Shown here in pieces: positions 1-8,506 of a stretch of 16,007 nt of DNA. This stretch comes from JBEIUL01 sp044356865 (GTDB lineage: Bacteria > Planctomycetota > Phycisphaerae > Phycisphaerales > SM1A02). The stretch lies in contig JBIKVN010000045.1 in assembly GCA_044356865.1 (NCBI GenBank), forward strand, positions 1-16,007. The letters are read 5' to 3'. Numbering within the stretch: position 1 is the stretch's first letter; each line of letters begins with the position of its first letter. The position numbers and the translations under genes are program-made. A model generated the notes under the pieces. That model saw nothing but the letters and a program-made list of their open reading frames with translations. It was not told where the DNA came from and ran no database searches.

Positions 1-2
1 CC

Positions 3-1823
3 GAGGCGTCCGGCGACCGCACGCGGCTTGACGACGCGCTGCAGCAGGCCTTGGATCGGGCCGCGGCGCGGCCGGTGGCGGGAATCGTGGTGCTTTCGGA
101 CGGCCGCTCGCTTCCGCCGCCCGGCCGGGCGACGCTTCGGCGATTGCAGTCGGAGGCGATCCCGATCTTCGCGGTGCCGCTCGGTTCGGAGATTCCCGGC
201 GGCGACCTCGCGCTTGCGAAGGTCGAGTCGCCCAAGCGGGTCTTCATCGGCGACGAGGTTCCGGTGCGGGTCGAGGTCGAGCGGATCGGAGCGGGTAGCG
301 GCGTCGCGACGGCGCGGATCGTCGACGAGGCCAGCGGCGAGGAGCTCGCCTCGGCGCCGCTCGGTGAGGCGGACGAGAACGGCCTCGCGTCGGTGACGCT
401 GCTGCCGCGGCCGACCGCGGCGGGTCCGCGCGACTGGCGGATCGAGATCGACGGCGGCCTGGGCGACCTGGTGGCCGACAACAACTTCCGGCTTTCGCGG
501 ATCGAGGTGGTCGACCGGCCGCTGCGGGTCCTCTTTATCGAGGGCTATCCGCGCTGGGAGTACCGCTACCTCAAGAACCTGCTCATCCGCGAGAAGACCA
601 TCGACAGTTCGGTCATGCTGCTCTCGGCCGATCGCGACTTCGCGCAGGAAGGCAACATGCCGATCGCCCGGCTGCCCCGCACCGCGGAGGAGTTCGCGCT
701 GTTCGACGTGATCATCCTCGGCGACGTCGAGGCCGGATTCTTCTCGCCCGAGCAGCTCGAGGCGATCCGCGAGCAGGTGGCCCGGAAGGGAACGGGGCTC
801 CTGTGGATCGCCGGCGAGCGTTCGATGCCGCGCACCTGGGAAGCCAACCCGATGAGCGAGCTGCTTCCCATGCGTCCGCCCTTGGCACTTCCGGCGGCAC
901 CGGGCCCGGTGAACGCCACGGCGACGGCCTTGGCCGAGGATCTCGGCTTGTTGCGGCTCGGGGCGGGCGATGAGTGGCCGCGCGAACTTTCGGATCCGGC
1001 GTCCGGATGGTCGCGGCTGGCGTGGGCGCAGGCGATTCCGCCGGAACAGCTCAAGCCGACCGTCGAGACCCTGGCGATCGGGGTCCCCTCGGACTCGCCC
1101 GAGGGTTCGTCGGGAGACGCGATTCCGCTCATCACTTCGATGCGTTTTGGCGCCGGTGCGACGGTCTATGTCGCGACCGACGAGTTCTGGCGGTATCGCT
1201 ATGGCCGCGGCGAGCGCTACACCGAGCAGGTCTGGCTGCCGTTGGTGCGGATGCTCGGTCGCGAGGCACTGGCGAGCGGTGAGGAGAGTTTCGCCTTGCG
1301 GGCCTTTCCGCCGCGGGTGCGTCCGGGCGAGCCGGTTCGGATCGAACTGCGGCTGGCCGATGCGGCGCTGTCCGAGCGGATGGAATCCGGTTTCCCGGCG
1401 ACGGTGCGTCGGGAGGGAGACCGGTCCGGTGGCGGCCCCCGTGAAATCGAGCTGGTCCGACGGGGCGATTCGGCGGAATGGGTCGGGACGGCATCGCCGG
1501 AGGCCACCGGTCGGCATATCGTCCGCCTCGAGGGTGGGATCGCCGGCGGGGCCGAGGTCACTTTCGAGTGCGAACGCCCCGACGACGAGGTACGGAACTC
1601 GGCGGCCGACCACGCCACGCTGGCCGGTCTGGCCGACGGTACGGGGGGGGCGGTTCTCGGAGCCGATGATCTGGCGACGCTGGAACGCCTGCTCAAGAGA
1701 CGCGAGATTCGCACCGAGGTGGTCCGTATGGAACCATTGTGGGATTCGCCTTTGGCGTTCCTGCTGGTCCTCGCCCTCGCGGGAGCGGAGTGGTTGGGAC
1801 GAAGGCTGAACCGACTGGCGTAG
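3..1823 (+). CDS. vWA/glutamine-amidotransferase-fold membrane protein, 5'-truncated
   Basis: The frame is open from the left edge, so the true start lies outside; 606 residues are visible (counted from base 3). Residues about 7-62 look like the end of a von Willebrand A domain, with GIVVLSDGRS forming the core strand and loop. A beta-rich stretch follows (about 65-165). A domain of the type often labelled glutamine amidotransferase-like starts at LRVLFIEGYPRWEYRYLKNL (nt about 522-585) and continues through FDVIILGDVE and GTGLLWIAGE. I see no catalytic Cys-His pair, so a binding or structural role is more likely than glutaminase activity. A conserved-looking ATDEFWRYRYGRGERYTEQV block lies at nt 1171-1230. 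The C-terminus (nt about 1732-1812) is one membrane helix followed by arginines, so the bulk probably faces the periplasm. Planctomycete relatives sit in MoxR-DUF58-BatA type clusters, which fits the next gene 14 nt downstream. The family call is from recognition of sequence style; the biological role is unknown. Confidence 0.8.
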   Translation, partial: EASGDRTRLDDALQQALDRAAARPVAGIVVLSDGRSLPPPGRATLRRLQSEAIPIFAVPLGSEIPGGDLALAKVESPKRVFIGDEVPVRVEVERIGAGSGVATARIVDEASGEELASAPLGEADENGLASVTLLPRPTAAGPRDWRIEIDGGLGDLVADNNFRLSRIEVVDRPLRVLFIEGYPRWEYRYLKNLLIREKTIDSSVMLLSADRDFAQEGNMPIARLPRTAEEFALFDVIILGDVEAGFFSPEQLEAIREQVARKGTGLLWIAGERSMPRTWEANPMSELLPMRPPLALPAAPGPVNATATALAEDLGLLRLGAGDEWPRELSDPASGWSRLAWAQAIPPEQLKPTVETLAIGVPSDSPEGSSGDAIPLITSMRFGAGATVYVATDEFWRYRYGRGERYTEQVWLPLVRMLGREALASGEESFALRAFPPRVRPGEPVRIELRLADAALSERMESGFPATVRREGDRSGGGPREIELVRRGDSAEWVGTASPEATGRHIVRLEGGIAGGAEVTFECERPDDEVRNSAADHATLAGLADGTGGAVLGADDLATLERLLKRREIRTEVVRMEPLWDSPLAFLLVLALAGAEWLGRRLNRLA

Positions 1824-1837
1824 GACCGGCAAGACCC

Positions 1838-4800
1838 ATGACCCAAGCCCAGGCCCATCCGGTGATGCATCGCCTGCTGCTCGACCTCGAGCGGCTGGGG
1901 CGGCGGGCCCGGTGGTTGCTGGTGGCAAGAGCCGTCGCGGTCGGTTTGGGTTCGATCGTGGGCGGCATCGCCCTGGTCGCAGTGCTGGACTGGATGGTGC
2001 GTTTTCCGGGTTGGCTTCGGTTGGGGCTGCTCGCGGGACTTTCGGTGGCGATCGTCGGTTGGCTGCGAAGGCTGTTCGGGCCGGCGCTGGCCTTCCGCCC
2101 GACCGCGATTGACCTGGCGCTGCGCATCGAACGGTCGGAGCCGGCGATGGCGGGGCGACTCGCCTCCGGCGTCGAGTTCGCGGCGTCGGGGCTCGACGGC
2201 TCGAGCCCGTTTGCCCATCGCACCGTGGAGGATGTCGCGAGCCGGGTCGCGGGCGTGTCGGTCCTGGGTGCGTTGCGGCCGTCGCGACCGCTGGCGTCGA
2301 TGGCGCCGGCCCTGGCCGGATTGACGGTGGCCCTGGCGTTGACCATCGCCTTCCCGCACCTGAGTTCGATCGCCGTGCGTCGCGTGCTGCTTCCGTTCGG
2401 CAGCGCGGCGTGGCCGGCCCGCACCGCGGTGGAGTCGCTGCTCGGCGAGGCCGTGCATCGGCCCAAGGGAGAAGCGGTGGTGTTGGCGGCACGGCTGGTG
2501 CGCGGCGACGACGCGGGGGCCCGCGTCACGGCGCGGGTGCGTTCGCGGCGCGGCGACTCGTTCGGTGCGGCCGAGGATCTCGTGCTCACGCGGCAGCCCG
2601 ACGGCCGCTACGAGCGGGTCCTCGAGGGCGATCCGTTGCGGGACGCGATCGAAGTGTCCTTCGTCGCCAGCGATTCCGAGTCGGAACCGACGGTTCTCGA
2701 GTTCATCCCTCGACCGGCGATCGCGGCGAGTCGGCTGATGGCGACTCCGCCGGCCTATGCGGCGGGAGCTGTCGAGGCGATCGAGCGCGATCTCGGCGAC
2801 GGCACCGACGAACGGGCCACCGTTCGCGAGCCGCTGCTGGCGGGCTCGGCGGTGACGCTTGAACTCGAACTCGACCGGCCGTTGCCCCCGCCGGAAGAAG
2901 CGGCCACGGGCTGGAGTCCGTGGCGACTCGGCGAGGCTCCGATCGAGGCCCGGCGCGAGTCGGGGCAACCCGAACGCTGGTCGTTGGTCTGGACGGCCGG
3001 TTCCCCCGGCATGCCCGAGACCCTTGAGCTGGGACTCGTCGATGCCCTCGGCATCGCGAACGGAGACACGATTCGCTTCCGGATTCCCTCGTTCCGTGAC
3101 CAGCCGCCGGTCGCGACGGTGGTCGAGCCCGCGACCGACGAGAGCGTCCTGCCGACGGCGGTGCTCGAGGTGGCCGTCGAGGGGAGCGACGATGTCGGGT
3201 TGGCGTTCTTCGGTTCGGTCACCCGACGGACCCCGTCAGAGGGCGGCGACGCCGAAGTCGTGCGCGACACCACGACCGCCGATGCGGGCCGCCGGGTCCG
3301 TCGCGAGGAGACGCTCGATCTGGCCGCGATCGGCGCGAAGGCCGGCGACACGCTGGTGATCCGTGCGGTGGCCGAGGACGGGTTCGAGAACACCGTGCCT
3401 GATCCGGCGGCGGGTGCGGAGGGCGAGCTTGGCGTGCGGCATCCCCCGGTCGAGAGTCCGCCGCGGACGATTCGCGTGATTCCCGAAAGCGAACTCGCGC
3501 GGCAGCTGCGTGGGCAGCTCTCGTCGCTGCGGCGCGGCGCGATTCGTCTCGACGCCCAGCAGGCCGAGCTGGCCGCCGCGTCGGCGAACGACCGCTTCGA
3601 CGCGGCGGGCGAGCGTGGCCAAGCCCAGGTTTCCGAACGGCTGCGTTCGGCCGGCGAGGCGATCGAGGCGGTCGAGCGGCGATCCGAGCGCAATCGCCTG
3701 GCCGACGACGAGCTGGCCGCGACCTTGGACCAGGCCCGTGACCTGGTCGACGCGGCCGAGCGGTCGTCGCAGGAGGCGAGCGCGGCCATGGAAGAGCGTC
3801 GCGCCGCGACCGGTGCCGAGGCGGCGAAGGCCGCCGGCGAGCGGGCCACGGCGGCGCAGGAGCGGGTGCGCGAGGAGCTCGAGGACCTGGTGCGCCTTCT
3901 CGATCGCGACGAGGATGCGTGGGCGATGGGTCGGGACCTCGAGCGCCTTCGTGAGTCGCTCGGCCAGGTGCGGCAGGAGACACAGGAACTCGGCCGCCGG
4001 ACGGTCGGCCAGTCGACCGACAACCTTCCCGCGAACGAGCGGTCCGAACTCGAGCGGCTGACCGAACGCCAGCGTGAGGCGGCGGCCTCGTCGCGGCAAC
4101 TGATCGACGAGATGCGGAAGCGGGCCGACGGCCTCGAACGCGCGGATCGGAACCGGGCCGAGGCGATGCGGAATGCGGCCCAAAAGGGCGAAGAGGGACG
4201 GGTCGCCCAGAAGCTCGAGCAGGCGGCGGCGGAGAGCGGTGAGAACCGGCTGCAGCAGGCGGCCCAGTCGCAGGAAGAGGCGGCCGAGGCGCTCGACGAG
4301 ATGCAGGCGGCCCTCGAGGACATCCGCAAGGCCCGCGTCGAGGAATTGAAGCGGGCCCTCGAGAGCCTGGTGCAGAGCATCCAACGGTTGGTGCGGAACA
4401 ACGAGGACGAGCTCATCGCCCTCGAGCGGCTGGACGCCGCGGATGTCGACGCGGTGGCCGATCGGGCTCGCGTGGTCGCGAAGCTCGCCCAGAACGCCCG
4501 GGCCGTCGCGGGCGAGGCCCGCGATGCCGGCGCGGAAGCGGGACGCATCGCCCGCGTGGTCGATCGGGCCGCGGACAATCTCGGGACCGCGACGAGCGCC
4601 CTCCGGAAGTCGCCGCCCGAACTTGCGGCCGCGAAGACCGCCGAGGAGCGTTCGCTCGCCTTGCTCCGCGAGGCGCTCGAGGCGGCCGAGAAGACGCGGG
4701 AAGAGGTCGAGGATCGCGAAGCCGAGCGGGCCCGGCGGGCGATTCTCGGCGAGTACCGGAAGCTGGCCGAGCGGCAGGTCTCGGTGCGGGACGCGACGGT

Positions 4801-6103
4801 GGCGGCCCGGCCGGCCGATCCGACGGCGCGGCTTGATCGCCGGGCCCTCGTCGAGAGTCGGCGGCTTTCCATCGCCGAGGCCGAGATCGGGAAAGACCTC
4901 GATGCGGTCGCGAAGGAACACGAGGACGTCGCGAAGTCCGCCGCCTTCGCCGAGGCCCATCGCCTCATCGGCGAGTGGACCTCGTCGGCCAGCCGCCGCC
5001 TGCAGGACGGCGACCTCGGCGAACGGACGGTCGGCGAACAGGACCTCGTGCTCGAGACCTTCGCCGGGCTGATTGAGGCCTTGAACGAGGCGGAACCGGA
5101 TCGCGATCCATTCGAGGAACCCCAGGAGCAAGAGGCGGGCGGCGAGGCGGGAGCGAGCGGTTCCGGGAACGACGGCGTGCTTCCGCCGATCGCCGAGCTT
5201 CGCTTGATCCGTGGCCTCCAGCAGCAAGCCCTCGATCGCACGCGTCGGCTGGCCGGGCGCGACGAGGTGGCGGATCCGGCACGGGCCGACGCCGATCGCG
5301 CGTCGATCGCCGGCCTCCAGCAGAAGCTCGTGGACCTGGCGGCGGAGGTCATCAAGAAGATGGAGCCGACGCAGGTCGCGCCGGAAGCCACGATCGAGCC
5401 CGGACCCGCTCCGGTGCCCGGGTATCCGTCCTTTCGGCAGGAGACGCCGGTCGCTCCGGTCCCGCCGTCCGAAGCGACGCCGCCCGCGAATCCCAAGCCC
5501 CCCGAAGGTGGATCGCTCGACGACCTGCTCGGCATCGAAGGCCAGACGGAGGGTGATTCGGGCGGCGACTCGGCGGCGGTCGAGCAGGCGAAGAAGCGGC
5601 TCGACCGAAAGCTCGACGAGAAGGAGCTGGAGGGGGTGCTCAAGCAGGCCCTCGACTACATGAAGTTCTCGTCGGAGCGGATCGCCAGCCATCGGGACGT
5701 CGGCATCGATGTGCAACGGGCCCAGCAAGAGGCGATCGATCGACTCGACATCCTGATCGAGCAGGCCAAGAAGCGGCGGAAGTCTTCGAGCAGCTCGTCC
5801 TCGTCCTCGAGCCAGTCTCGGCCGCAAGGCCAGGACCAGTCCCAAGGAAGTCCGCAGCCGAGCCAGCCAACCGATGGGTCGCAGCGGCAGGACGGGACCG
5901 ACGGCCAGGCCACCGAGCCGCCGCCACCGGAAGACGCATCCGCGGCCGATCGCCTGCTCGAGGAGTCGGGCGAAGAGTGGGGGCGCCTGCCGCAGCGGGT
6001 CCGTGACCTCATCCGGCAGGGTTCCCGCGATCGGATCTCGACGGTCTATCGCCGCTTGACCGAGGAGTACTACCGCCGCATGGCCGAGGACGCCGCCCGA
6101 TGA
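1838..6103 (+). CDS. Giant membrane-anchored coiled-coil protein, DUF4175-like
   Basis: This is a 1421-residue protein. I chose ATG 1838 because it follows the upstream stop by 14 nt and precedes the first membrane helix; a GTG at 1739 is in frame but lies inside the upstream gene. Two membrane helices lie at about 27-52 and 58-78 and a third at about 153-173. This is followed by beta-rich, Ig-like sequence (about 200-540). Residues about 550-1085 (nt 3484-5092) form an extremely long Ala/Glu/Arg/Gln-rich helical region with coiled-coil character. A Pro-rich linker (nt about 5380-5505), another helix, ten consecutive serines (nt 5783-5812) and a Gln/Ser/Pro-rich stretch follow. The C-terminal block contains EWGRLPQRVRDLIRQG and LTEEYYRRMAE, typical of planctomycete members. 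N-terminal helices plus a long helical region match the DUF4175 type in outline. The partner is probably the upstream vWA protein and the secreted cyclase-like protein, whose start overlaps this stop. Function is unknown; a scaffold in the cell envelope is inference. Confidence 0.75.
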   Translation: MTQAQAHPVMHRLLLDLERLGRRARWLLVARAVAVGLGSIVGGIALVAVLDWMVRFPGWLRLGLLAGLSVAIVGWLRRLFGPALAFRPTAIDLALRIERSEPAMAGRLASGVEFAASGLDGSSPFAHRTVEDVASRVAGVSVLGALRPSRPLASMAPALAGLTVALALTIAFPHLSSIAVRRVLLPFGSAAWPARTAVESLLGEAVHRPKGEAVVLAARLVRGDDAGARVTARVRSRRGDSFGAAEDLVLTRQPDGRYERVLEGDPLRDAIEVSFVASDSESEPTVLEFIPRPAIAASRLMATPPAYAAGAVEAIERDLGDGTDERATVREPLLAGSAVTLELELDRPLPPPEEAATGWSPWRLGEAPIEARRESGQPERWSLVWTAGSPGMPETLELGLVDALGIANGDTIRFRIPSFRDQPPVATVVEPATDESVLPTAVLEVAVEGSDDVGLAFFGSVTRRTPSEGGDAEVVRDTTTADAGRRVRREETLDLAAIGAKAGDTLVIRAVAEDGFENTVPDPAAGAEGELGVRHPPVESPPRTIRVIPESELARQLRGQLSSLRRGAIRLDAQQAELAAASANDRFDAAGERGQAQVSERLRSAGEAIEAVERRSERNRLADDELAATLDQARDLVDAAERSSQEASAAMEERRAATGAEAAKAAGERATAAQERVREELEDLVRLLDRDEDAWAMGRDLERLRESLGQVRQETQELGRRTVGQSTDNLPANERSELERLTERQREAAASSRQLIDEMRKRADGLERADRNRAEAMRNAAQKGEEGRVAQKLEQAAAESGENRLQQAAQSQEEAAEALDEMQAALEDIRKARVEELKRALESLVQSIQRLVRNNEDELIALERLDAADVDAVADRARVVAKLAQNARAVAGEARDAGAEAGRIARVVDRAADNLGTATSALRKSPPELAAAKTAEERSLALLREALEAAEKTREEVEDREAERARRAILGEYRKLAERQVSVRDATVAARPADPTARLDRRALVESRRLSIAEAEIGKDLDAVAKEHEDVAKSAAFAEAHRLIGEWTSSASRRLQDGDLGERTVGEQDLVLETFAGLIEALNEAEPDRDPFEEPQEQEAGGEAGASGSGNDGVLPPIAELRLIRGLQQQALDRTRRLAGRDEVADPARADADRASIAGLQQKLVDLAAEVIKKMEPTQVAPEATIEPGPAPVPGYPSFRQETPVAPVPPSEATPPANPKPPEGGSLDDLLGIEGQTEGDSGGDSAAVEQAKKRLDRKLDEKELEGVLKQALDYMKFSSERIASHRDVGIDVQRAQQEAIDRLDILIEQAKKRRKSSSSSSSSSSQSRPQGQDQSQGSPQPSQPTDGSQRQDGTDGQATEPPPPEDASAADRLLEESGEEWGRLPQRVRDLIRQGSRDRISTVYRRLTEEYYRRMAEDAAR
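6086..6090 (+). promoter_or_regulatory. Ribosome binding site for the cyclase-like gene
   Basis: GAGGA sits 9 nt before ATG 6100, inside the end of the coiled-coil gene. With the ATGA stop/start overlap it points to translational coupling of the two genes. Confidence 0.5.
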
Positions 6104-7206
6104 ATCGCTTCGCTGCACCCGGAATCTCCACGCTTCTCGTGGCGGGGATGACCGGCCTCGTTCCGCTCGCGCCGGCGCAGGACGCCGCGCCGGCACCGGC
6201 CGTCCAGCCCGATCGCGACGGCACCGAACGCCTGGCGGGAAGCGCCCAGAACAACCCCGACGCCGTCGAGATGACCCCGAAGCTTGCCGAAGCCACGACC
6301 CGCGGCATCGCGTATCTCGCGTCGTTGCAGAACGAGGACGGTTCATTCGGTCGTGGCCGCTACGGCCGCCATGTCGGCATCACCTCGCTCTGCGCGATCG
6401 CCTTCATGTCCGACGGCCATCTTCCCGGTCGCGGGAAGTACGGCGACGCGGTGCGGAAGGCCCTTGATTTCGTGGTCCGCAACTCGACCGACACCGGCCT
6501 GCTCGCCGCCGAGATGACCCACGGCCCGATGTACGGCCACGGGTTCGCGGCCCTCTTCCTCGGCGAGATCTACGGGATGAACCCCGAGGACGAGCGGGTG
6601 CGCGACGCCCTGACCCGCGCGGTCCAGCTCATCGTCAACAGCCAGAACGACGAGGGCGGCTGGCGGTACAACCCGGTGCCCTACGACGCCGACGTCAGCG
6701 TGACGATCTGCCAGGTCATGGCCCTCCGCAGCGCCCGCAATTCGGGCGTCAAGGTGCCAAAGGAGACCATCGACGCCGCGGTCCGCTACGTGCGGGCGTG
6801 CCAGAATCCCGACGGCGGCTTCCGCTACATGAAGGACACCGGGGCAAGCGCCTGGCCGCGCACGGCCGCCGGCGTGGCGGCACTCTTCTACGCGGGCATC
6901 TACGACGACCAGTCGATCGAGCGCGGCCTCGACTACCTGACGCGAACCTCGCTGCCCACCGGCAACGGCGGCCCGTTGGGCCAGGCCCACTACTTTTACG
7001 GCCACTACTACGCCGTCCAGGCGATGTACCTCGCCGGCGGCGAACGCTGGAAGATCTGGTGGCCGGCGATCCGCGACGAGCTGATCGCCCGTCAGGAGCT
7101 GAACGGCGGCTGGAACGACCAGCAGGCCGGCGAGGCGTACGCCACCGCGATGGCCCTGATCATCCTCGACATGCCGAAGCGGTATCTCCCGATCTTCCAG
7201 AAGTGA
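6100..7206 (+). CDS. Secreted prenyltransferase/squalene-cyclase-like repeat protein
   Basis: 368 residues. Residues 1-27 form a signal peptide with a hydrophobic core ending in LAPAQ, so the protein is exported. The rest is an alpha-alpha toroid of the squalene-hopene cyclase/prenyltransferase class. Four QW-like repeats are visible: QNEDGSFG (77-84), QNDEGGWR (182-189), QNPDGGFR (235-242) and QELNGGWN (332-339). At 196-200 it has DADVS where active class II terpene cyclases carry DxDD, so the acid pair needed for protonation is incomplete. At 368 residues it is about half the length of a full squalene-hopene cyclase (roughly 630 residues) and has only one barrel. It is therefore unlikely to make hopanoids; a binding role or an unknown enzyme activity is more plausible. 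Its ATG overlaps the stop of the coiled-coil gene by 4 bp, a strong sign of joint expression. Such proteins are often found next to DUF4175-like genes in planctomycetes. Confidence 0.88.
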   Translation: MNRFAAPGISTLLVAGMTGLVPLAPAQDAAPAPAVQPDRDGTERLAGSAQNNPDAVEMTPKLAEATTRGIAYLASLQNEDGSFGRGRYGRHVGITSLCAIAFMSDGHLPGRGKYGDAVRKALDFVVRNSTDTGLLAAEMTHGPMYGHGFAALFLGEIYGMNPEDERVRDALTRAVQLIVNSQNDEGGWRYNPVPYDADVSVTICQVMALRSARNSGVKVPKETIDAAVRYVRACQNPDGGFRYMKDTGASAWPRTAAGVAALFYAGIYDDQSIERGLDYLTRTSLPTGNGGPLGQAHYFYGHYYAVQAMYLAGGERWKIWWPAIRDELIARQELNGGWNDQQAGEAYATAMALIILDMPKRYLPIFQK

Positions 7207-7210
7207 ACGC

Positions 7211-8506
7211 ATGAGAGATCGCGCACGACCTCGCGGACCGGTCCTGTCCGGACGATCACGCTCCGGCGTTGCCGGGGTCCTCCCACGATTGGCGGTCGCG
7301 CTGGCGGCCTTGGGAGGAGCCCGCGCCCTGGCGATCCAGACCGGGCCACCGCCGTCACCGCAATCCTGGACCGAGGTCCCGGATCGGCTTCTGGTGGTCG
7401 AGGCTGATGGAGCGACCTCGAAGTGCGGGTGGTTCGTGACGCTCGACGATCGGCTCGTCGCCCTCCGGTCGGTGTCGGGAACGCCGGTGCCCGAGCGACG
7501 CGACCACTCCTTTGCCGCCGTCCGGGCGGTCATCGAGCGGCAGCCGAACCACCAGCCCCTTGCGATGCCCGGCCTTCTGGCCACCGCCGACGGACAGCGC
7601 CTGCCCGGCGAGCCGCGGATCTCGGCGGGCCGCCTGCTCTGGAGGAACCGCTGGACCGGCGAGGTGGCGGTGCCTCTCGAGGACCTCGCGTCGGTGCGAC
7701 TCGGATCCGAGGGCGTGATGTCCGAAGCGGGCGACGGCGATCTGGTCGAACTCGTCAACGGGGACCGCCTCGAGGGTCTCGTGGCTTCGATCGGCGTCGA
7801 CGTGATCATCGAGGACTCGGCGCCGTCGCCGGGTGCGAGCGAGCGCGAGGCGGTGAAGATCCCGCTCGAGCGGGTGCGATCGATTCGCCTGCTATCCCCA
7901 CGGGTCGATCCGAAAGGCCCTCGGGCCTGGTTCACCGATGGCACCGTGGCCGCCGGGCGGATCGTCGCGGACGAGGCGTCGGGTGGCATGAGGTTCATTC
8001 CGGCACTTCCTGCGTCCTCGCGCTTCGAAGAGGCCGATCGCGAATCGATCCGTGTTCGGCCCGAGGACCTTCGCGCGTACCTGCCCGAGGCCGGCGACGT
8101 CGTCGCCTTGGCGTCCCTTCCCGCGAGCGAGATGCGGTCGACCGGCTCTTGGCCGTCGTACGCCCCGCCGGATTTTTCTGCATCGAAGACCCCCGGGCCC
8201 GCGGATGCCGCCGATCTGGTGATTCACGGGGCGGGAGCGGTCGAGTGGTCGCTTCCGCCCGGAGCGTGGACGCTGGTTGCCGAGGCGTTTCCGCACGCCC
8301 CGAATGCCGCCTGGACCTCTTTCGACCTTGTCGTGCGGAACGGTTCCGAAGAGGTCTTTCGCCAGGCCTTCTCGGCCGAGAGCCCCGCGATCGAGCTGAG
8401 GGTGCCCGTCGCGAGTCCGTCGATCTCGATCGAGGTGACCGAGGGGGATCGCGGCCCGATCGCCGACGCGATCCGCCTTCGCCGGGCGCTGTTGCTGCGT
8501 CGTTGA
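7211..8506 (+). CDS. Secreted beta-rich protein with internal repeats, unknown function
   Basis: 431 residues, starting 4 nt after the preceding stop and so probably in the same operon. The N-terminus (1-41) has several arginines and then a hydrophobic core ending in ARALA, consistent with export. No named family is recognised. The middle contains related units built as D/N-G-x-x-L/V-x-G, beta strands, then P-L-E-x-hydrophobic-x-S-hydrophobic-R-L: TADGQRLPGEP to LEDLASVRL (126-164), VNGDRLEGLVA to LERVRSIRL (182-227), and a weaker TDGTVAAGRIV unit (242-252). They look like tandem small beta barrels. The C-terminal part (about 305-428) looks like a jelly-roll carbohydrate-binding-type domain (NPCBM or golvesin-like), ending with ISIEVTEGDRGPIADAIRLR. 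Third codon positions stay G/C-rich to the stop, and the protein composition stays normal, which supports this frame over the opposing comEC frame. That frame overlaps the last 512 bases. Confidence 0.7.
   Translation: MRDRARPRGPVLSGRSRSGVAGVLPRLAVALAALGGARALAIQTGPPPSPQSWTEVPDRLLVVEADGATSKCGWFVTLDDRLVALRSVSGTPVPERRDHSFAAVRAVIERQPNHQPLAMPGLLATADGQRLPGEPRISAGRLLWRNRWTGEVAVPLEDLASVRLGSEGVMSEAGDGDLVELVNGDRLEGLVASIGVDVIIEDSAPSPGASEREAVKIPLERVRSIRLLSPRVDPKGPRAWFTDGTVAAGRIVADEASGGMRFIPALPASSRFEEADRESIRVRPEDLRAYLPEAGDVVALASLPASEMRSTGSWPSYAPPDFSASKTPGPADAADLVIHGAGAVEWSLPPGAWTLVAEAFPHAPNAAWTSFDLVVRNGSEEVFRQAFSAESPAIELRVPVASPSISIEVTEGDRGPIADAIRLRRALLLRR

Noticed and set aside
1739..1837. Upstream GTG start that would add 33 residues to the coiled-coil protein
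   Set aside because: The added residues overlap the membrane anchor of the upstream gene in another frame and lack any ribosome binding site; ATG 1838 fits the spacing better.
1217..2968. - strand frame of 583 codons across the vWA/coiled-coil gene junction
   Set aside because: It spans two well-supported + strand genes and has a shadow-like Arg/Gln/Pro composition.
2755..5643. Second long - strand frame (about 960 codons) in the same region
   Set aside because: Ser/Arg/Ala-rich composition with no motif; an antisense shadow of the + strand gene.
5783..5812. Serine tract considered as a simple-sequence repeat
   Set aside because: The ten serine codons are mixed (TCT, TCG, AGC, TCC), so there is no pure DNA repeat prone to slippage.
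3236..6346. Open - strand frame of about 1036 codons opposite the giant coiled-coil gene
   Set aside because: Its product is Arg/Leu/Pro-rich without domains and mirrors the periodic codon pattern of the + strand gene; such frames are expected in GC-rich DNA. The + frame has membrane helices, a coiled coil and a conserved C-terminal block.
6343..7998. - strand frame of 551 codons opposite the cyclase-like gene
   Set aside because: The + strand frame has a signal peptide and QW repeats; the reverse product shows no recognisable domain.
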